A stretch of DNA of 64,000 nt from Isoetes taiwanensis. Lineage: Eukaryota; Streptophyta; Lycopodiopsida; Isoetales; Isoetaceae. Below, piece after piece: positions 30,942-42,910 of this stretch. The position numbers and the translations under genes were made by a program. Where the stretch lies: NCBI GenBank assembly GCA_021234155.1, contig JAJEKV010000147.1:683910-747909 (forward strand), written 5' to 3'. The notes under the pieces are model-generated. The model ran no database searches. It had not been told where the DNA came from and was given only the letters and a program-made list of their open reading frames with translations. Numbering within the stretch: the stretch's first letter is position 1; each line of letters opens with the position of its first letter.

Positions 30942-33532
30942 CTATTGTGCTTGAATCTTCTCCAAATTAGAAGCTTGGGCAAAGTGACTTGAGCTCTCTT
31001 GGTTGTGAAGATGGTTATAACCCTCAATGTTACCATTCAATCTTAAGGCAGGACAAGAGGAAAACAACTTTGGTCTTGCTGGCATAGGTTGAGATTGTTC
31101 TAATAAATTTGTTGGAATTACCACTGTAGATGAATAAGATGGAGTACTGCCCAATAATTCTTGTACAACATGAGCACTCTCTCCGTTTTGCACCTGTAGT
31201 GAATAATATCATATTTTCGAGCAGCGTTGCATGTGGCAAACATCCTAATAATTATTCTCCTGATAGGAAGAAAGGAAATGGATCCAAGACAAAACGCTTG
31301 TTCCAGCCTATCCAAACACAACAGAAATACACAGAAATACCATAGAACAATACAATCACCATGAGAGAACTAAATTGAAATGCGCTCTCAATTGAAACCA
31401 CCGCGTGGCAGAAATGAAAGAAAAACACATTCTTTGTCTACAATCAGAAGTCAAGCAACTAGCTGCACAATAAACTCCAAAAAACCTTGATCTCATTCAT
31501 GCTACACCATTTTCGATGGCAAAATCCCTCAATGGCTTGCCGGATGCAATTCTCGCTTGAAAAATGAAATATGCTGTGATCATAGAAGTCGAAGCAGCAA
31601 TATCATGTTCTTGAATCCTAATAAACAAAGAATGCTTCTCCACATTTAGAATACATAGTCACAAGTGAAACTCCTACAACAGCACAATTCTATCATTTGT
31701 ACATGTGATATGCGCATGAATATACTTTCCCTTACCAGGAAAATTTTAAGACCACAACATGCATCCAATACTGCAATAAAGGTAACCTTATTCGGCTCTG
31801 TTTTTTCCTCTTGTGCATCAGTTCAAAGCATTGAGGTATTCTTAGAAGAATTCTCTTCAGCATAAACTGCAATCATAGAAGTCCACATAATAACAACTTA
31901 TTCCTCATTCTTATCAAACAATTCCCTAGCATATTCTAGCTGCCCCTGTACTATATATACAGAAACTATAAGATTCCATGAAAATACGTCCCTTCTATCA
32001 ATAGTCTCAAAGGCCAACCAAGCACAACATGGTATTCTACACTTATTAGCCTCGGCCTAATTTGCAAACGTTTTCTTTTCTTTTCTTTTCTTTGCCTCGT
32101 AGTAGGAGCCATGGCATGTCTGTGAATGAAACTCCATGAGCAACAAAAGCAACCTCTTATATTATGTTCTGTTTCTGCGGTGTCAATAAAGAGTTATAAG
32201 AATAAGTAGCTACAGAAACATTCCACTATAGGCCATGCATTCCATCTATAACCAATGGTCTGCTTAGTTCCTAGGAAAGAATTATAGGAAATGGATTCCA
32301 AAACACATGCATACAGCCTGGAATATATAGCGAAAATTCAAAAATTCAGTTGCATTAATCGCTGTCATGGAAATCGTAAAGGGCCAGACAATGCGTTAAA
32401 AGTTTCTGAAAAAATGCATGGCAAAATCATCATTGTGCTTCAATCAGTTTTAAATACATTACTACCAGTAGCTCCAAATGCCTCAGTTCAAAAGCAATTT
32501 CTTGCCACAATTTATTTGGATGGTTACAGACTTATGTAACATGAGAGTCCGATAATCTATAATGCCAAACTCTAGTAAAAGAGTCTAAGGACTTTCACAT
32601 GAACTAAAGAAACTAACCCCTTAATCTCTATACTGTATACTCTGTCAGGAACACCATTATAAGGAAGCAATCCCTTACCCATTCACATTACAGCAGTGCA
32701 CTAAGTCATTGATGTCCTTTTATAGCATCAAGGCATTTCTGTACCTGGATCAGTGAGAAAAACACATGAGCACTAAATGACTTGCTATACTGGTGAGCAT
32801 CACATACGTGGAGAACCATTCTTGTGTAGCTCCTTCTGATGTGCTAGATTCAGTTGCACTACCATTATGTTTGCCAGCTCATAATGGATTGATGGATATG
32901 TGTGCATCTAATTTTGTTGATGTTCCAATCACCTGCAAATAGATTACATTAATTGTAACAGTGTCTCAATGGGCCACAGGTGTTCAACATAGTACCATGA
33001 ATGAAAAAGAAGCTTACCACAGGTGTGTTTTCCAATTGTAGCTGTGAATGACACAAGCCTATAAAAATGTCTCAACTTCCACATATCACAAACTAAGCAT
33101 AGCTCTGATATTCCTACTTAATGGCGAAATGGATACTGTATATATTTGATCCCACTGTTCTCTGTACATTCTGCCCAAAGTGATCACGAGCTGTATACTC
33201 CATCTTTTATCATAATCACGATGCATAATAAAGCGAACTATGCTAGTCCACTAAAACTTATCCCCTACAAAGCACCCGACTAAGAGAGACATGTATGGAA
33301 CAATGCCATGTTGCCGTGCCACAAAATCTTCAGTGAAAATGGCTTCCATAAACGCAGACATAAACTCATCAACGATCTGCAGCAGAGCATACTAGAAGAT
33401 ATAGTGCCTGAATCTCAGTATAAACTACTTTAGTCATGAAAGATATGGAAAGGAGAAAATACCGTCTGAGAGTCCGAGATGCTGCCCAAAATTGTTGATA
33501 TTTTAGAAGCAATTGTTCCAAATCCGACACGT
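30942..33532 (-). pseudogene. Unidentified multi-exon gene or pseudogene
   Basis: Exon-like blocks with good splice signals on the minus strand. 33532-33463 reads RVGFGTIASKISTILGSISD and is followed by donor GTATTT. 33376 to about 33251 starts after CTGCTGCAG and reads IVDEFMSAFMEAIF then TEDFVARQHGIVPYMSL, in phase with the previous block. 33041-33018 is a 24-bp exon (LQLENTPV) bounded by TTCACAG and GTAAGC. 32932-32818 reads VIGTSTKLDAHISINPL, a TGA, then AGKHNGSATESSTSEGATQE, donor GTATGT. The last is 31193-30942 after CACTACAG (VQNGESAHVVQELLGSTPS to LEKIQAQ, stop). The blocks are protein-like and phase-consistent in two places, so a real gene existed. The in-frame TGA suggests decay. 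I cannot name the family. Exons between and upstream are missing from my reading. Confidence 0.5.
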
Positions 33533-34440
33533 CTTGCAAACGTAATATTAAAGAATACATCAAACTTTTATATCACAAGTTCTTACATAATATGTTCGCA
33601 ACCTGCGTCAAGAACAAAAATGTTAAGTACAACATTTACACCATTTTGCCTTCAAAAGTCACAACAAAGTACCTTGACTACCTTAATTTCTGACAAAGCT
33701 CCGCCATACCTGCATATTGGAATTGCTGGAAGTTGAAACCTATCAAATGGCATTGCAACTCATCCCTTCATCCTCAGACAGGGAAAAAGATGCCTCAAAA
33801 TATGGCTGCTCCTGTCATGACAAGTTTCGGCAGCCCAGCAAAACTATGGCTCTTCAAAATACAACTGACCCACTTGTTTGTTAACAAATTAAGAACTCAG
33901 GCATGATTCAACCAAGGAAACACATGCATGATCAAGCTATGGCGAGCAGAGCCTAGCATATTGCTATCAAAACTAAAACTTTCTGCCTGTCAAGGAGGCT
34001 GTTATACAAAGCCAGCCTTCATTATATGATGCCCTCCACTGGGTCCAATAATCAGATGATCCCAGCAAGCTTGATGCCGTTTACAAAAGGAATGGAAGCA
34101 TGGCATGGCCGTTGAACCAAAAACCCTGAGGTCGTGAGGACATAGGATAGGAAGATCGTGATGGAGGTAGCCTATGGGAACTAAGGCGAACAAAAGACTA
34201 AAAAAAATTCTGGTTGCTTTTGCCTTGGTCTGTGAAAGATCAGGTAAAATGTAAAATGGCTGAATGAATTCCGGAGCAAGAGCCAGCCAAAATGCCTTTC
34301 ACAGCTCCATCTATGCCTCTTCAAAATCCGTCTGCCAACTTATTATGCCAACTAAAAAACTCCGATTCAACAACTAAAATCCTAACCTTCATCGATATAT
34401 ATTCCTGTAGATGAAAGCTACTCTACCCAAAAGCAAGAGT
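33533..34440. other. Possible further exons, unassigned
   Basis: Probably upstream sequence of the minus-strand gene at 30.9-33.5 kb: acceptor-like CTTGACGCAG near 33605 and a short GGALSEIK reading near 33695. A 64-codon minus frame at 34193-34002 is unrecognised. Nothing firm. Confidence 0.3.
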
Positions 34441-36391
34441 TTGTCTACCCCTTGTCGGGTTTTGTTGCCCCCAAAAGGGCAACATGCTAGTTATGTTCTA
34501 TGCCTTTAAGTCAGGTTAAGTTACTTCTGAAGACTAGGTCAAAAGATTAGAAGAGCTTGGTGGTCAACATTGGTATGGAGGTCAAAAGATGCTAACTTTC
34601 TAGATCAACAAGTACTCAAGCCAAAAGTTCACAAGAGGTACTCTATTTGGAATCAAATGCTTAGTTACAGAATATGCTCTAGAAGAATCTGGGTTATGAA
34701 GTTTGGAAGACATAGTTTGAAGATTGGAAGTTTAGAGTTTGGAAGACCCCTTGTTGTATGGTTTCTAATTTTTCCTTTTGCCTCACTCCACTACCCTCAT
34801 TTTTGCACGTGTGGCTCAATATCGTTTTCATACCCCCAGTTTATTCCTCTACCCTGCTTGCCTTGCCACCCTACTCAAACCCTTTTGCCATCACTTTGTC
34901 TACTCAAAACACCTATTCAGGCCTTTGTTTCAAAAAAAAAAATATTCTTCCCTTTTCTTTATCATTTCCTTGCCCCCCCTTTATTTCTTTTGCCTCATCA
35001 TATTCCTAGTGGTATATTCTAAACCTAGCCAAAAGATGCCCAAAAGATTCCCTATTCCTTGCATGTGTGGGAAATTCCCCCTATGGTTGAAGGATTTTTT
35101 ATTTCCTTTAAGTATGCCTTGAGAAAATACCTTTAAAATGGTCAAATACAGCATATACATGGCATATTCTCGAAAAAAATACGAAACCGTATCGCGAAGA
35201 TTGGGCGAAAATACGGCCGAAGAACCCTAGAACTAAAACTCCGGCTCGAATCATGCTTTCCCGCGCTCCATTCTCTCTGAGACCACCCTATTTTTAGATT
35301 CCGGAACTTAAGCAACAGATCAAGCCTAAATTTATTACCTAAAACTACTGGAACCGAAATTTGAAACTATAAACAGGGGGAACACAATCTCGACATTTTC
35401 GAAGGCCCAGAAGTATTCAGATCATACATTGATCATTGCTGAGCAAGATCTGGACGATCCTTGAAGTTCTTGAGCTCTCCTCAACTGGATCTGCAAGATT
35501 TAGTTGACATTACTTTCAGAAATTACTTTATGACTTTTGATGATTATTTTCTTGTACTTGAGACTATGAAGCATCCTTATCTGTTGTTATCTTGATATAT
35601 TTACCTTCATATCAATCCAAATTGACTGTCAAGTTGTTGAATTCATCTCTGATATTTTCCTTAGCAATTATTGCCACAAAAAATTCTACAGAAAAATCCC
35701 TGGGTGTTTCTAGCACCTTTGGCCTATCTTCCACCTATTCTTGGGTGCTGTGAGAACCAAAGGAGTTGGAATCATTCAAAAATACCAAGTATAGCTCAAA
35801 TTCAAAAAAATTGCTCTCGGGTTTGAACAGTTTTGACTGTATTTTGCCAAATCTAGTCACAAAAATACTTCTACACATCCAAATGAAAGTTTGACTACTT
35901 GCCTCCCTTCCTTAGCACCATTGCAACCTATCTGCTTTGGAAATTCTCGAAAAGATGATTGGCAACTCCAAATCTCAATTTCTGATCACTGGTTTCTACA
36001 TTTGACCTCTATTGACCAAAATTTGACCTCACTTTGAGCTCGAATAACTCACAGATAAAATCTCTGACTTGGTCAGAGGCTTTGCTGTTGGTTAACCACA
36101 ACTTTTTTGACCAAGTCTACAGCGTCTGACTTAAAAAATCGATCTGCATCTCAACACCACAATTGTTTTGGCAAAGGTGTCATTTTCTGGAAATGGGAAA
36201 GGTATAGAACTCAAACTTTTTGAACTTATCTCTGGAATTTCCTTGCATAGACTGATCACCTTAAGTGATCTGGAGGTCCTAACCCCAATTTGAGTGAAAA
36301 CTCGAATTGGTTTCTTGTGGTTGACCTTTAAGCCAGGTTTAGGGTCAACATTTTGGAGGTCCTACCGAGATATTCCTGGATCTCAGAACTC
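34441..36391 (+). other. Probable 5' LTR and leader of gypsy-1
   Basis: The sequence before the gypsy-1 gag. A plausible LTR start is TGTTGCCCCCAAAAGGGCAA at about 34463, an inverted TGTTGCCC/GGGCAACA pair. The LTR end and primer-binding site were not found, and no 3' LTR is available in the window for comparison because gypsy-2 cuts the element. Frames at 34570-35122 are low-complexity and not supported as genes. Confidence 0.4.
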
Positions 36392-36715
36392 ATGGCTCCA
36401 AAACAAAAATTTCCAGCAGAACAAGAACAATTGGAAGATGTTGATGTCCCAGATCATTGCAGAGAAAGGCCACTGCCTTCAAGTTTCTCAGCTAGCTTAC
36501 TTCAAAACATGCCATACCAATTTGAGTTGAATGTCCCTGTTCCTTTGCCTACCTTTGATTCTAGCATGAGTGCTAACAACTTTTTGAGAATATTTGAAGA
36601 TTACTACAGGGATTATGGTTTCAAGAAAGGATGCAAGCTTTCAGAATTTGAAAAATGTTTCAAAGATGAGAGTGAAGCTGGTGCTTGGTTAACTTATAAG
36701 CATGATTTCATTAAT
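36392..36715 (+). pseudogene. gypsy-1 gag, 5' part
   Basis: Starts at MAPKQKFPAEQEQLEDVD. Proline-rich PVPLPTFDSS is followed by helices NFLRIFEDYYRDYGFKKG and CKLSEFEKCFKDESEAGAW, the typical retrotransposon gag layout (the conserved ..A..W.. helix start). The reading stops at HDFIN where the 10.3-kb insertion begins. The continuation (EKLMGTTSWDELVKKFLDRF) is found at 47078, one base out of phase. Gag is the capsid protein of the retroelement. Confidence 0.75.
36710..36715. repeat. Candidate target-site duplication, left
   Basis: ATTAAT, repeated at 47056-47061. Both copies sit exactly where the gag reading breaks off and resumes. The sequence is short and AT-rich, so chance is possible. 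Confidence 0.5.
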
Positions 36716-36934
36716 TGGATAAAATAACGCAATTTTGAGAATTTTGAGCACACCTTATTTGCTCAAGCACGAATACTTTCACCTAGTACTCGACCCCAAC
36801 AAATATGAGGTAATTAACATACACATATACATACAAATTTTGTGTTATACTTGTACGTGTACATGACACTCGTATAAGCTCAATAATGGCCCTACATCGT
36901 ACACCAATAATTCACTTCAATAATTTTACTTCAC

Positions 36935-36941
36935 TATAAAA
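36935..36941 (+). promoter_or_regulatory. TATA box of small gene 1
   Basis: TATAAAA in the context TTACTTCACTATAAAAACGG, 43 bp before the ATG at 36978. The second tandem gene has the same box (CCTCACTATAAAAGC) 42 bp before its ATG. Confidence 0.7.
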
Positions 36942-36977
36942 ACGGCTTCACGAGGGGGTAGAGGCCATTCATCTTCC

Positions 36978-37273
36978 ATGGCTTCCTCGATGCCTCGTCC
37001 AGAGCACATCCGCTCTTTCAAGTGTTACTTGAGCTACAACGATCCGGGCGACGCGCTAGAAATAGCGTTAAGCTTGATCCATGGCTCTTATCTAAAGCTG
37101 ATGGACCTGCTAGTGCTTGCGGTGAAGCTCACTCAGCGTTAAAGTCCATATTTATCGGCTTCCCGATCGGGGAGATCTATGAGCTGAATGGCATCACGAG
37201 CTTTGATGTTGATGACGAAAGTGAATCTTGCACCGCTAATAATGTAATAATGACATGGGTACCTAATAATTAA
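36978..37273 (+). pseudogene. Small tandem gene 1, frame-broken
   Basis: The ATG frame gives a 54-residue product (MASSMPRPEHIRSFKCYLSY...) to a TAA at 37142. The better continuation is in the next frame (37022-37273: KLDPWLLSKADG, then FIGFPIGEIYELNGITSFDV). Matching blocks in gene 2 (LLLDPYREEKLWG; YEISGITTTDPEGE) support this second frame and a single frameshift between. Aligned N-termini share H-I-x3-K-C-x2-S-x2-D. The family is unknown. No signal peptide. The promoter with TATA is conserved between the two copies. Confidence 0.45.
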
Positions 37274-37560
37274 GTAAGGATGTAATAGCATTACGATTAA
37301 GGATGTAATATCACATTACCTTAAGCGAGTATATTGTAACGATGTGCTATCCCACCTCCACTTATTACGCAAAGCCGTCATTGAATTCAATCATAGCTAA
37401 ATTAGATCAAGCAAACATGTTTTGAAACATACGCATATTAGTACGCATACATATATCCATACGAAAGATGTATTATACTTGTATTTATACAACGGTCTTA
37501 TACACGAGCAATAATGGCTCAAGTCTACCCCAATAATTCACCTCAATAATTCTACCTCAC

Positions 37561-37567
37561 TATAAAA
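37561..37567 (+). promoter_or_regulatory. TATA box of small gene 2
   Basis: TATAAAA, 42 bp before the ATG at 37603, with an upstream CAATAATTCACCTCAATAAT block shared with gene 1. Confidence 0.7.
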
Positions 37568-37602
37568 GCATCTCACCCGGGGCTAAAGTTCATTCCTCTC
37601 AC

Positions 37603-37860
37603 ATGGATTATTTGCCTTCCTCAATTCACCACATCGAGGCGATCAAGTGTTTAATGAGCCACTCTGATCTTGTTGGTTGCCTAGACAGGCATCTTCTTCT
37701 TGATCCCTACCGCGAAGAAAAGCTTTGGGGGTGAGATTAGGTTCTCATGCGTCAATTAGTGTAATGATCCATCCGGATTTGGCTTCCCGGTTTAATGAGC
37801 TATGAGATATCGGGGATCACTACTACAGATCCCGAAGGTGAATGAATCAATTGTTTAGCA
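37603..37860 (+). pseudogene. Small tandem gene 2, frame-broken
   Basis: Diverged tandem duplicate of the 36.98-kb gene. From MDYLPSSIHHIEAIKCLMSH to a TGA at 37734 (43 residues). Then in other frames GFGFPV and SYEISGITTTDPEGE, which parallel gene 1. The promoter, ATG position and block order match gene 1, so the duplication includes the promoter. The unit is about 600 bp (roughly 36.80-37.40 and 37.42-37.98 kb). Function unknown. Confidence 0.4.
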
Positions 37861-38106
37861 TTGTATAGTGTAAGAGCTCTTGTGTTGAGATGGAAAACGC
37901 AGAGCGTAACAAATAATAACTAGTCTATTGTAACTTTCATGTTATGAATGATATAGTAATTATGTAAAAGAGCATTGCATACCTCAAGAGTTCTCATCAT
38001 CGCCCTTAGCTTCTTTAGCCACTAATTCTTGCAACCGAGCCCGAACACTTGGGGATCACCAGCGACAATGGCCTGGGTCTCACGGCCCAACCATAGTCTA
38101 TTGTTT

Positions 38107-41100
38107 TCAAAGGTTGGTAGCGTGGCGGGTCATTAGGATTGGGTCTCCAATTCTTGCTCCAACAATCCCTATCTTTGCATTGCATATGAGGTTCCCTTTC
38201 GCAACAGGTTCAAACCAAGAGACAAACACCTCTTCATAATGTGGGAGATTAGGGTCCTCATCGGGTCCCTGTTTCGCAAAAGCCATCCATGTCGGGGCGT
38301 TATCATGTGGTCCGATTAGCAAGAGCATTCCCTTCTTGACATCTTGGTAGGGGTCGAATATTTCAACCGGGTTCTTGGGTCTACCCGAGAAAGGCCCTAC
38401 GTAATGAGATGCTTCAATGTGCTCATCCACAAACACTCTTTCGGTTCTTCCAATGCACTTTGCCCGGTCTTTGGGCCAGAAATCTGAATGAGCGACTCTA
38501 CCGGGCTGCACGTCACCTAGCACTTTCAAAGAAGGTGGACCAGTAGTCAATAACTTCATTCATATATGTGTTGGACCATGACTTATCGCCAACTCTAGAA
38601 ATAGCTGCCCAAAGGCATCATGTACTTGGCAATAGAAGCTCTTAATGCACCTATATCTTTCAAGCTCCCATATGGTGCGGGACCTTAGGTGACCCCTCTC
38701 GAATCATAGGTAAACCTTGGGCATCCTCCTTCCACATTACGGTTCCCTTTTCAGGGAGCCACTCCCTATGCCCCGGCCTCATCTTGTAGAACATTAGTGG
38801 CCATCCATCCTTCATGCAAAACTTGAAGAGTAGAGGTTCAAGTGACCACATAAACGGTCCTTCTTATCGGGGATAAATCCTTTCAACTAATTCCTTCCAA
38901 TCAGAACCTCGTCACAAGGTAAGGTGAAGGAGCCTTTGAACTACACCGCTGAAGAGTTGCATAAGCTCTGGAATAGTCAATGCATCCGATCTTCTCATTA
39001 GAGTAGAGTAGTTTCCAAATAGGGCATCTATGTCATCGTGGGTGTGTCCAACCATCATGAATCCCAAATGCACTTGATCAAATACACCTAACCAAACCAA
39101 GTATGACAAGTAAGAGAAAAGATATCTATTCTTATTTCGACCGAGCAATTATCTAGCTGCAAGTAAAGCCTCCTAGGCAACTTGTTTGCTACCATGGGGC
39201 CTTTGATAGGAGGCATAAAATCATTTCTACCGCCATTCATCATTTTTGTCCTAAGGTTATCTGTGTTTAAAATTCTTTTGACCCTTATTTGCTTTTCGGG
39301 ACGTCAAGATCTCTCAAATGGCCCCAATTATCCTCGATTTATTCTCCGGTGTCTTCAAGGTATGATTCAAGGATCCCACATGAAAATTAGAATCATCGGG
39401 CCGGAGGTCCCGGAGAAGTGGCCCAAGGCACCTATACCATGGCCCGTGCATGAGAGCACTGTAACACCGACCTTCGGTCGTTCACCCCTCCATACGAGAC
39501 TTTGCTAGCTTCTCTAGGCGAGGGACCATGGTCTTATTCTGATCCATCTTATCATGTATAATGGTTAAAAGCGCTTTCGGGGAGATCTATGCGACAAAGC
39601 TCTCGAGGACCGATAAAGGCTCCCGCATGAAATCTGGGCGTCATATGTGATTTTCTCTCTATTGCAAGTACCCCTTCTTTCGTTTGGATCTCTCGGTCTT
39701 AGCAAGCTTTTCCTTTATGACAATACAGGTGTTACACTTGGAAAATGCTATCCTCTTAGCTATTGCTACCTCCGAATGATTCTCTTTCCAAGCGCATGTA
39801 AATGACCTAAGGAGAAATATGCTTGCTGTCATCATCGTAGAACGGAAATATCTACTTCTTGGTGTATATCCTTCTTAGTCAAGACCTAAGGTAGCCTCTT
39901 AACATTTTGTTCTGTTACCCTCGCTTCGTAATTTTCGGCGGTGTGGCATCGTCTCTGCGTTTTCATCTATGAACATGGATATAAAGCATTGCCACCAAAG
40001 TATGAGACCTTGGCTTCTTAGACCAAGTATTTCCGTGCTTTCGGCAATGCGGGTGGCCGTCATTGAAGAGCTTCTTCCACTTGTAAAAGTGGAAATGGGA
40101 ATGCCATAGGCTTTATGCCATGCTTTCACGCACACCGTTTGTTATTCAACATCGGTTTTGCGGACTACACCATTTTTCGAGCAAAGATCTAGCATGTTAT
40201 ATGCAAAAAGTTGTGCGCTCGAGGACTTCATGTTCCAAAGAAAAGGTTCTCATGCAAGCTATCTCTGGGATGTAAAATTTGCACAAAGATCGTTTCATGC
40301 AAAGACGTTGATGACTGAAGTCTAGAATAGCCTCAAAGACTAGTTTTTCTTTCACATTTAGTCCGTGGCCGGGCGGTTTCGGGTCTCCGATTGACCATGT
40401 CAGAAGGTCTCTTTTTGGTGATGCCAATTTCGGGTCTAATGGAGTAAGGTTCATTCTCCACATCCTTCTCCTTCACCGCGAAACCACAAGAGTAGAAACC
40501 TGGAATGTTATCAACGAGCACGAGGGCTATGGGCCATCTCACAAGGTCATGCGGTTGGGGCATTTCGCACAGTGCCCGGCAAACAAGATAGAGATCTTTT
40601 CGGGCATTGGAAAAATGTTCATGATAGTAGCGGCTATCGAGCCTTCCCCTAACTTCACGTCGGACCAAAGATGGTTTGGATCGGCAAAACGATAACACCA
40701 TAGGCATAAGCCATGTAGCAAGCATTCATGCATGAGTGTGCACGCGCCTTCTCAACTAACTCATCTCTAGAAAGCCCTTGCACATGATTCGTCTCATTAG
40801 TGGCTAACCCCTCATTCCCTCCTCGGCCCCGCGGTGTATCCTTTTTATCCGACTGGTGGGGTGCAAGCTTCCTCATGTCTATCTAGTGGAGCAACAATGT
40901 CCTTCTTGTACCACAACACAAAAGTCCCCACGGCTTCACCCATTTTTTTTCTATTTCCAATTCGGAATTGGTAGCGAATTGTCCATCCGAACATTCACAA
41001 TTGAAATGACAAACCATACCCTCCCGACGGTCGAATTGTGATGGCTTTTCTAAATTGTGGACTCTTCCTTTCGCCACCTTCTTCCCGGCCAGATACAAAT

Positions 41101-41188
41101 GAATTACATCAGCCATCCTCCAAACAAGAGGTCGTGAATAGCGCGGCCGCGATCCTAGTGAGCAGAAAGCACTGTGATCATAAACCAC
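38107..41188 (-). pseudogene. DUF7869-like gene, frame-broken
   Basis: A chain of minus-strand frames reads as one protein across frameshifts. Upstream (41188-40333): MADVIHLYLAGKKVAKGRVH, FNCECSDGQF, a DELVEKARAHSCMNACYMAY helix, ALCEMPQPHDLVRWPIAL. Middle (40463-39899): a Cys/His-containing segment, then VCVKAWHKAYGIPISTF, the helix-turn-helix-like block that usually precedes the core of this family. Core (39148-38912): LQLDN, then after a frame change NKNRYLFSYLSYLVWLGVFD and FMMVGHTHDDIDALFGNYS. The LQLDN...ENKNRY...GHTHDDID signature is that of DUF7869 proteins (recalled, not searched), large families in ferns, mosses and several animals and algae, often repeat-associated. Tail (38851-38107): LFKFCMKDGWPLMFYKM and EEVFVSWFEPVAKGNLI. 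Function unproven; acidic/His residues in GHTHDDID suggest a metal-dependent nuclease-like core. Confidence 0.65.
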
Positions 41189-41426
41189 TACAAAAAATAT
41201 GAACTGAAAAATAAGAAATGGTCACGACATTCGCCACCGCGATCTTATCGAGCATGGGTAAGAACGCGGTCGCGCTAGTTGCAAGCATTCACACTAGCTG
41301 TTTCAATAAGAACTCGTTCAAATCAAATTTCGAGGCTAGCTAGTGGGTTCAACTCTAAGTTATCGATATCTGGGAGTTCTTTGGTCAATAGCAAGTGTAG
41401 ATGGTTGAAGGTATCGCGACCGCGAT
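41141..41426. repeat. CGCGGCCGCG-type near-palindromes, left cluster
   Basis: GCGCGGCCGCGATCC at 41141, CACCGCGATCTT at 41234, AACGCGGTCGCGC at 41262, ATCGCGACCGCGAT at 41413. All lie at the 5' end of the DUF7869-like gene or upstream of it. They share the CGCGG[CT]CGCG core seen at 42.3-42.9, 44.56 and 46.68 kb. Confidence 0.75.
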
Positions 41427-42456
41427 CTCGTGGAGCACCAAAGTTAAACGATTGACTTACAGAATAAGGCATTACTCCTACCTCACAGAATACGGTGTTT
41501 AGTGTCATAAAAACAGTGTTTAGTTTCATCCACATAGAGAAAGAAAGTATATACTTGAAACACGTTTACATTGTATAATAAACACACCAGAGTGCACAGT
41601 TTTGCTTAGAACATCTATTTTTACATAGTTGCAACAAAGTATCAGGAGGTATCTTATCAATCCATGCAATACATAGTGAATGTTAGTGCGAGACTTCTGA
41701 GGTTGCGTTATAATTGAAATTGATTGCATTGCCGAGTCACGCAGCACCACTTCCGATGAGGGATATGCATCGAATAGGCCTTTTACCTCGGGAGAAACCC
41801 CGAATTGATGCGATGCGCAGAATTCGAGTGTGTAGTGGCGGATTGCAAGCGGATTATCGCCCGCGTCGGCGCCTTCAATGGATGTGGAATTCGCGAGCAA
41901 ATCCTTGCCCAAACTTGGCCCAAATTTTAGGGCTCCAGCGCCTCGAAGATCTTGCAAAACAATGAAATTTGAATTGGCTTTTCCCGCTTTCTCGAATTGG
42001 TTTGTTCTCGAATTCAAATTTTGCAGTCGCTGTCCGTCCGTAAACCGGATATTTTGGAGGCATTTATGGCTGGATAAAGTGTCAGGTCCGAAATTATGAC
42101 CCGAAATTGAACGCGGACGTCTAAGTGGATAAAGACCTTTCGTACGGGTTACTGGCCTTTCCGGACGGGTATATTCGCGACTAACCGCATTAATGCCGAG
42201 GGAATAAATACGGGCGGCCGGCCGGTAATTATTACTGCCGGCGCAGACTACGACGCCATTATGGCTGGCACGTTTTTTCACGCGCCATCATGAGGGGCGG
42301 GCATTTAATTTCCGCGGCCGCGTTCTATAAATTGAAACTCAAAACATTCAAAAACTAATTTCTACTCCGCGATTTCATTCAGCCTAAGCTTCGACCTCCG
42401 AGCGCCCCCGACCCACTCCAAAAAAACCCATATTTCGTACTGAACCACGCGATCCC
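41189..42456. promoter_or_regulatory. Candidate bidirectional promoter region
   Basis: Lies between the minus-strand DUF7869-like gene and the plus-strand spliced gene. G+C-rich and CpG-rich around 42050-42320. Carries near-palindromes at about 41233-41277, 41413-41426 and 42311-42323. On the plus side TATAAAT is at 42326-42332, about 130 bp before the ATG at 42457. A long minus frame (42281-41526) runs through it but shows no protein-like composition, so I treat it as chance. Confidence 0.5.
42326..42332 (+). promoter_or_regulatory. TATA box of methyltransferase-like gene
   Basis: TATAAAT, immediately after a CCGCGGCCGCG palindrome (42311-42322). The spacing between palindrome and TATA suggests the palindrome could be a proximal promoter site. 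Confidence 0.5.
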
Positions 42457-42503
42457 ATGGCACCTAAGGACTCCGTCAGAGAAGGTATTTTCTAACATTT
42501 CAG

Positions 42504-42745
42504 CTCAGCAAGATCGCGGCCGCGATCTTGCCTACTAGAACTTCTATTGTTTTCATAAGTATAGATGCTCAGCAAGATCGCGGTCGCGGTCTTGCTTGAT
42601 AGGTTTTATAATTTCTAGATAGCGTTCTTCATAAGTGTAGCTGCTCATCAAGATCGCGGCCGCGGTCTTGCTTGATTGGTTTTATAATTTCAAGATAGCG
42701 GTCTTCATAAGTGTAGCTGCTCATCAAGATCGCGACGCTGTCCGG
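42504..42745. repeat. Intronic tandem repeat with palindromic core
   Basis: Three units plus a partial of about 64-76 bp, each beginning AGCAAGATCGCGG or ATCAAGATCGCGG and ending CATAAGT-TAG-TGCTC. Unit 1 holds a perfect 22-bp palindrome at 42509-42530 centred on GCGGCCGC; units 2 and 3 have one-base variants (CGGTCGCGG, CGGCCGCGG). All lie in intron 1 of the methyltransferase-like gene. Confidence 0.85.
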
Positions 42746-42849
42746 CTGAGCATAGATTTTCTTTATTTGCGATGTTCATCGATTACTAGTGTAGTAGGTC
42801 ATTAGTTTCGCGACAGTGATGTTTTCTTGCCGTGCTTAAGTCCTACACA

Positions 42850-42910
42850 AAGTCGCGGCCGCGATTGTGTGGAGTTCTATTTTAGCTGCTTGGCAGGATC
42901 GCGGTCGCAT
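42850..42910. repeat. Two further CGCGG[CT]CGC sites in intron 1
   Basis: AGTCGCGGCCGCGATTGTGT at 42851 and GGATCGCGGTCGCATTTC at 42897, both before the exon 2 acceptor at 42990. Confidence 0.7.

Noticed and set aside
34570-35122. Three overlapping plus frames rich in F, L and P before gypsy-1 gag
   Set aside because: Pyrimidine-rich low-complexity sequence in a probable LTR. No domain.
41526-42281. 251-codon minus-strand frame in the spacer between the DUF7869-like and methyltransferase-like genes
   Set aside because: No domain-like pattern, it runs through palindrome and promoter-like sequence, and a G+C-rich stretch favours chance open frames. Kept as promoter region.
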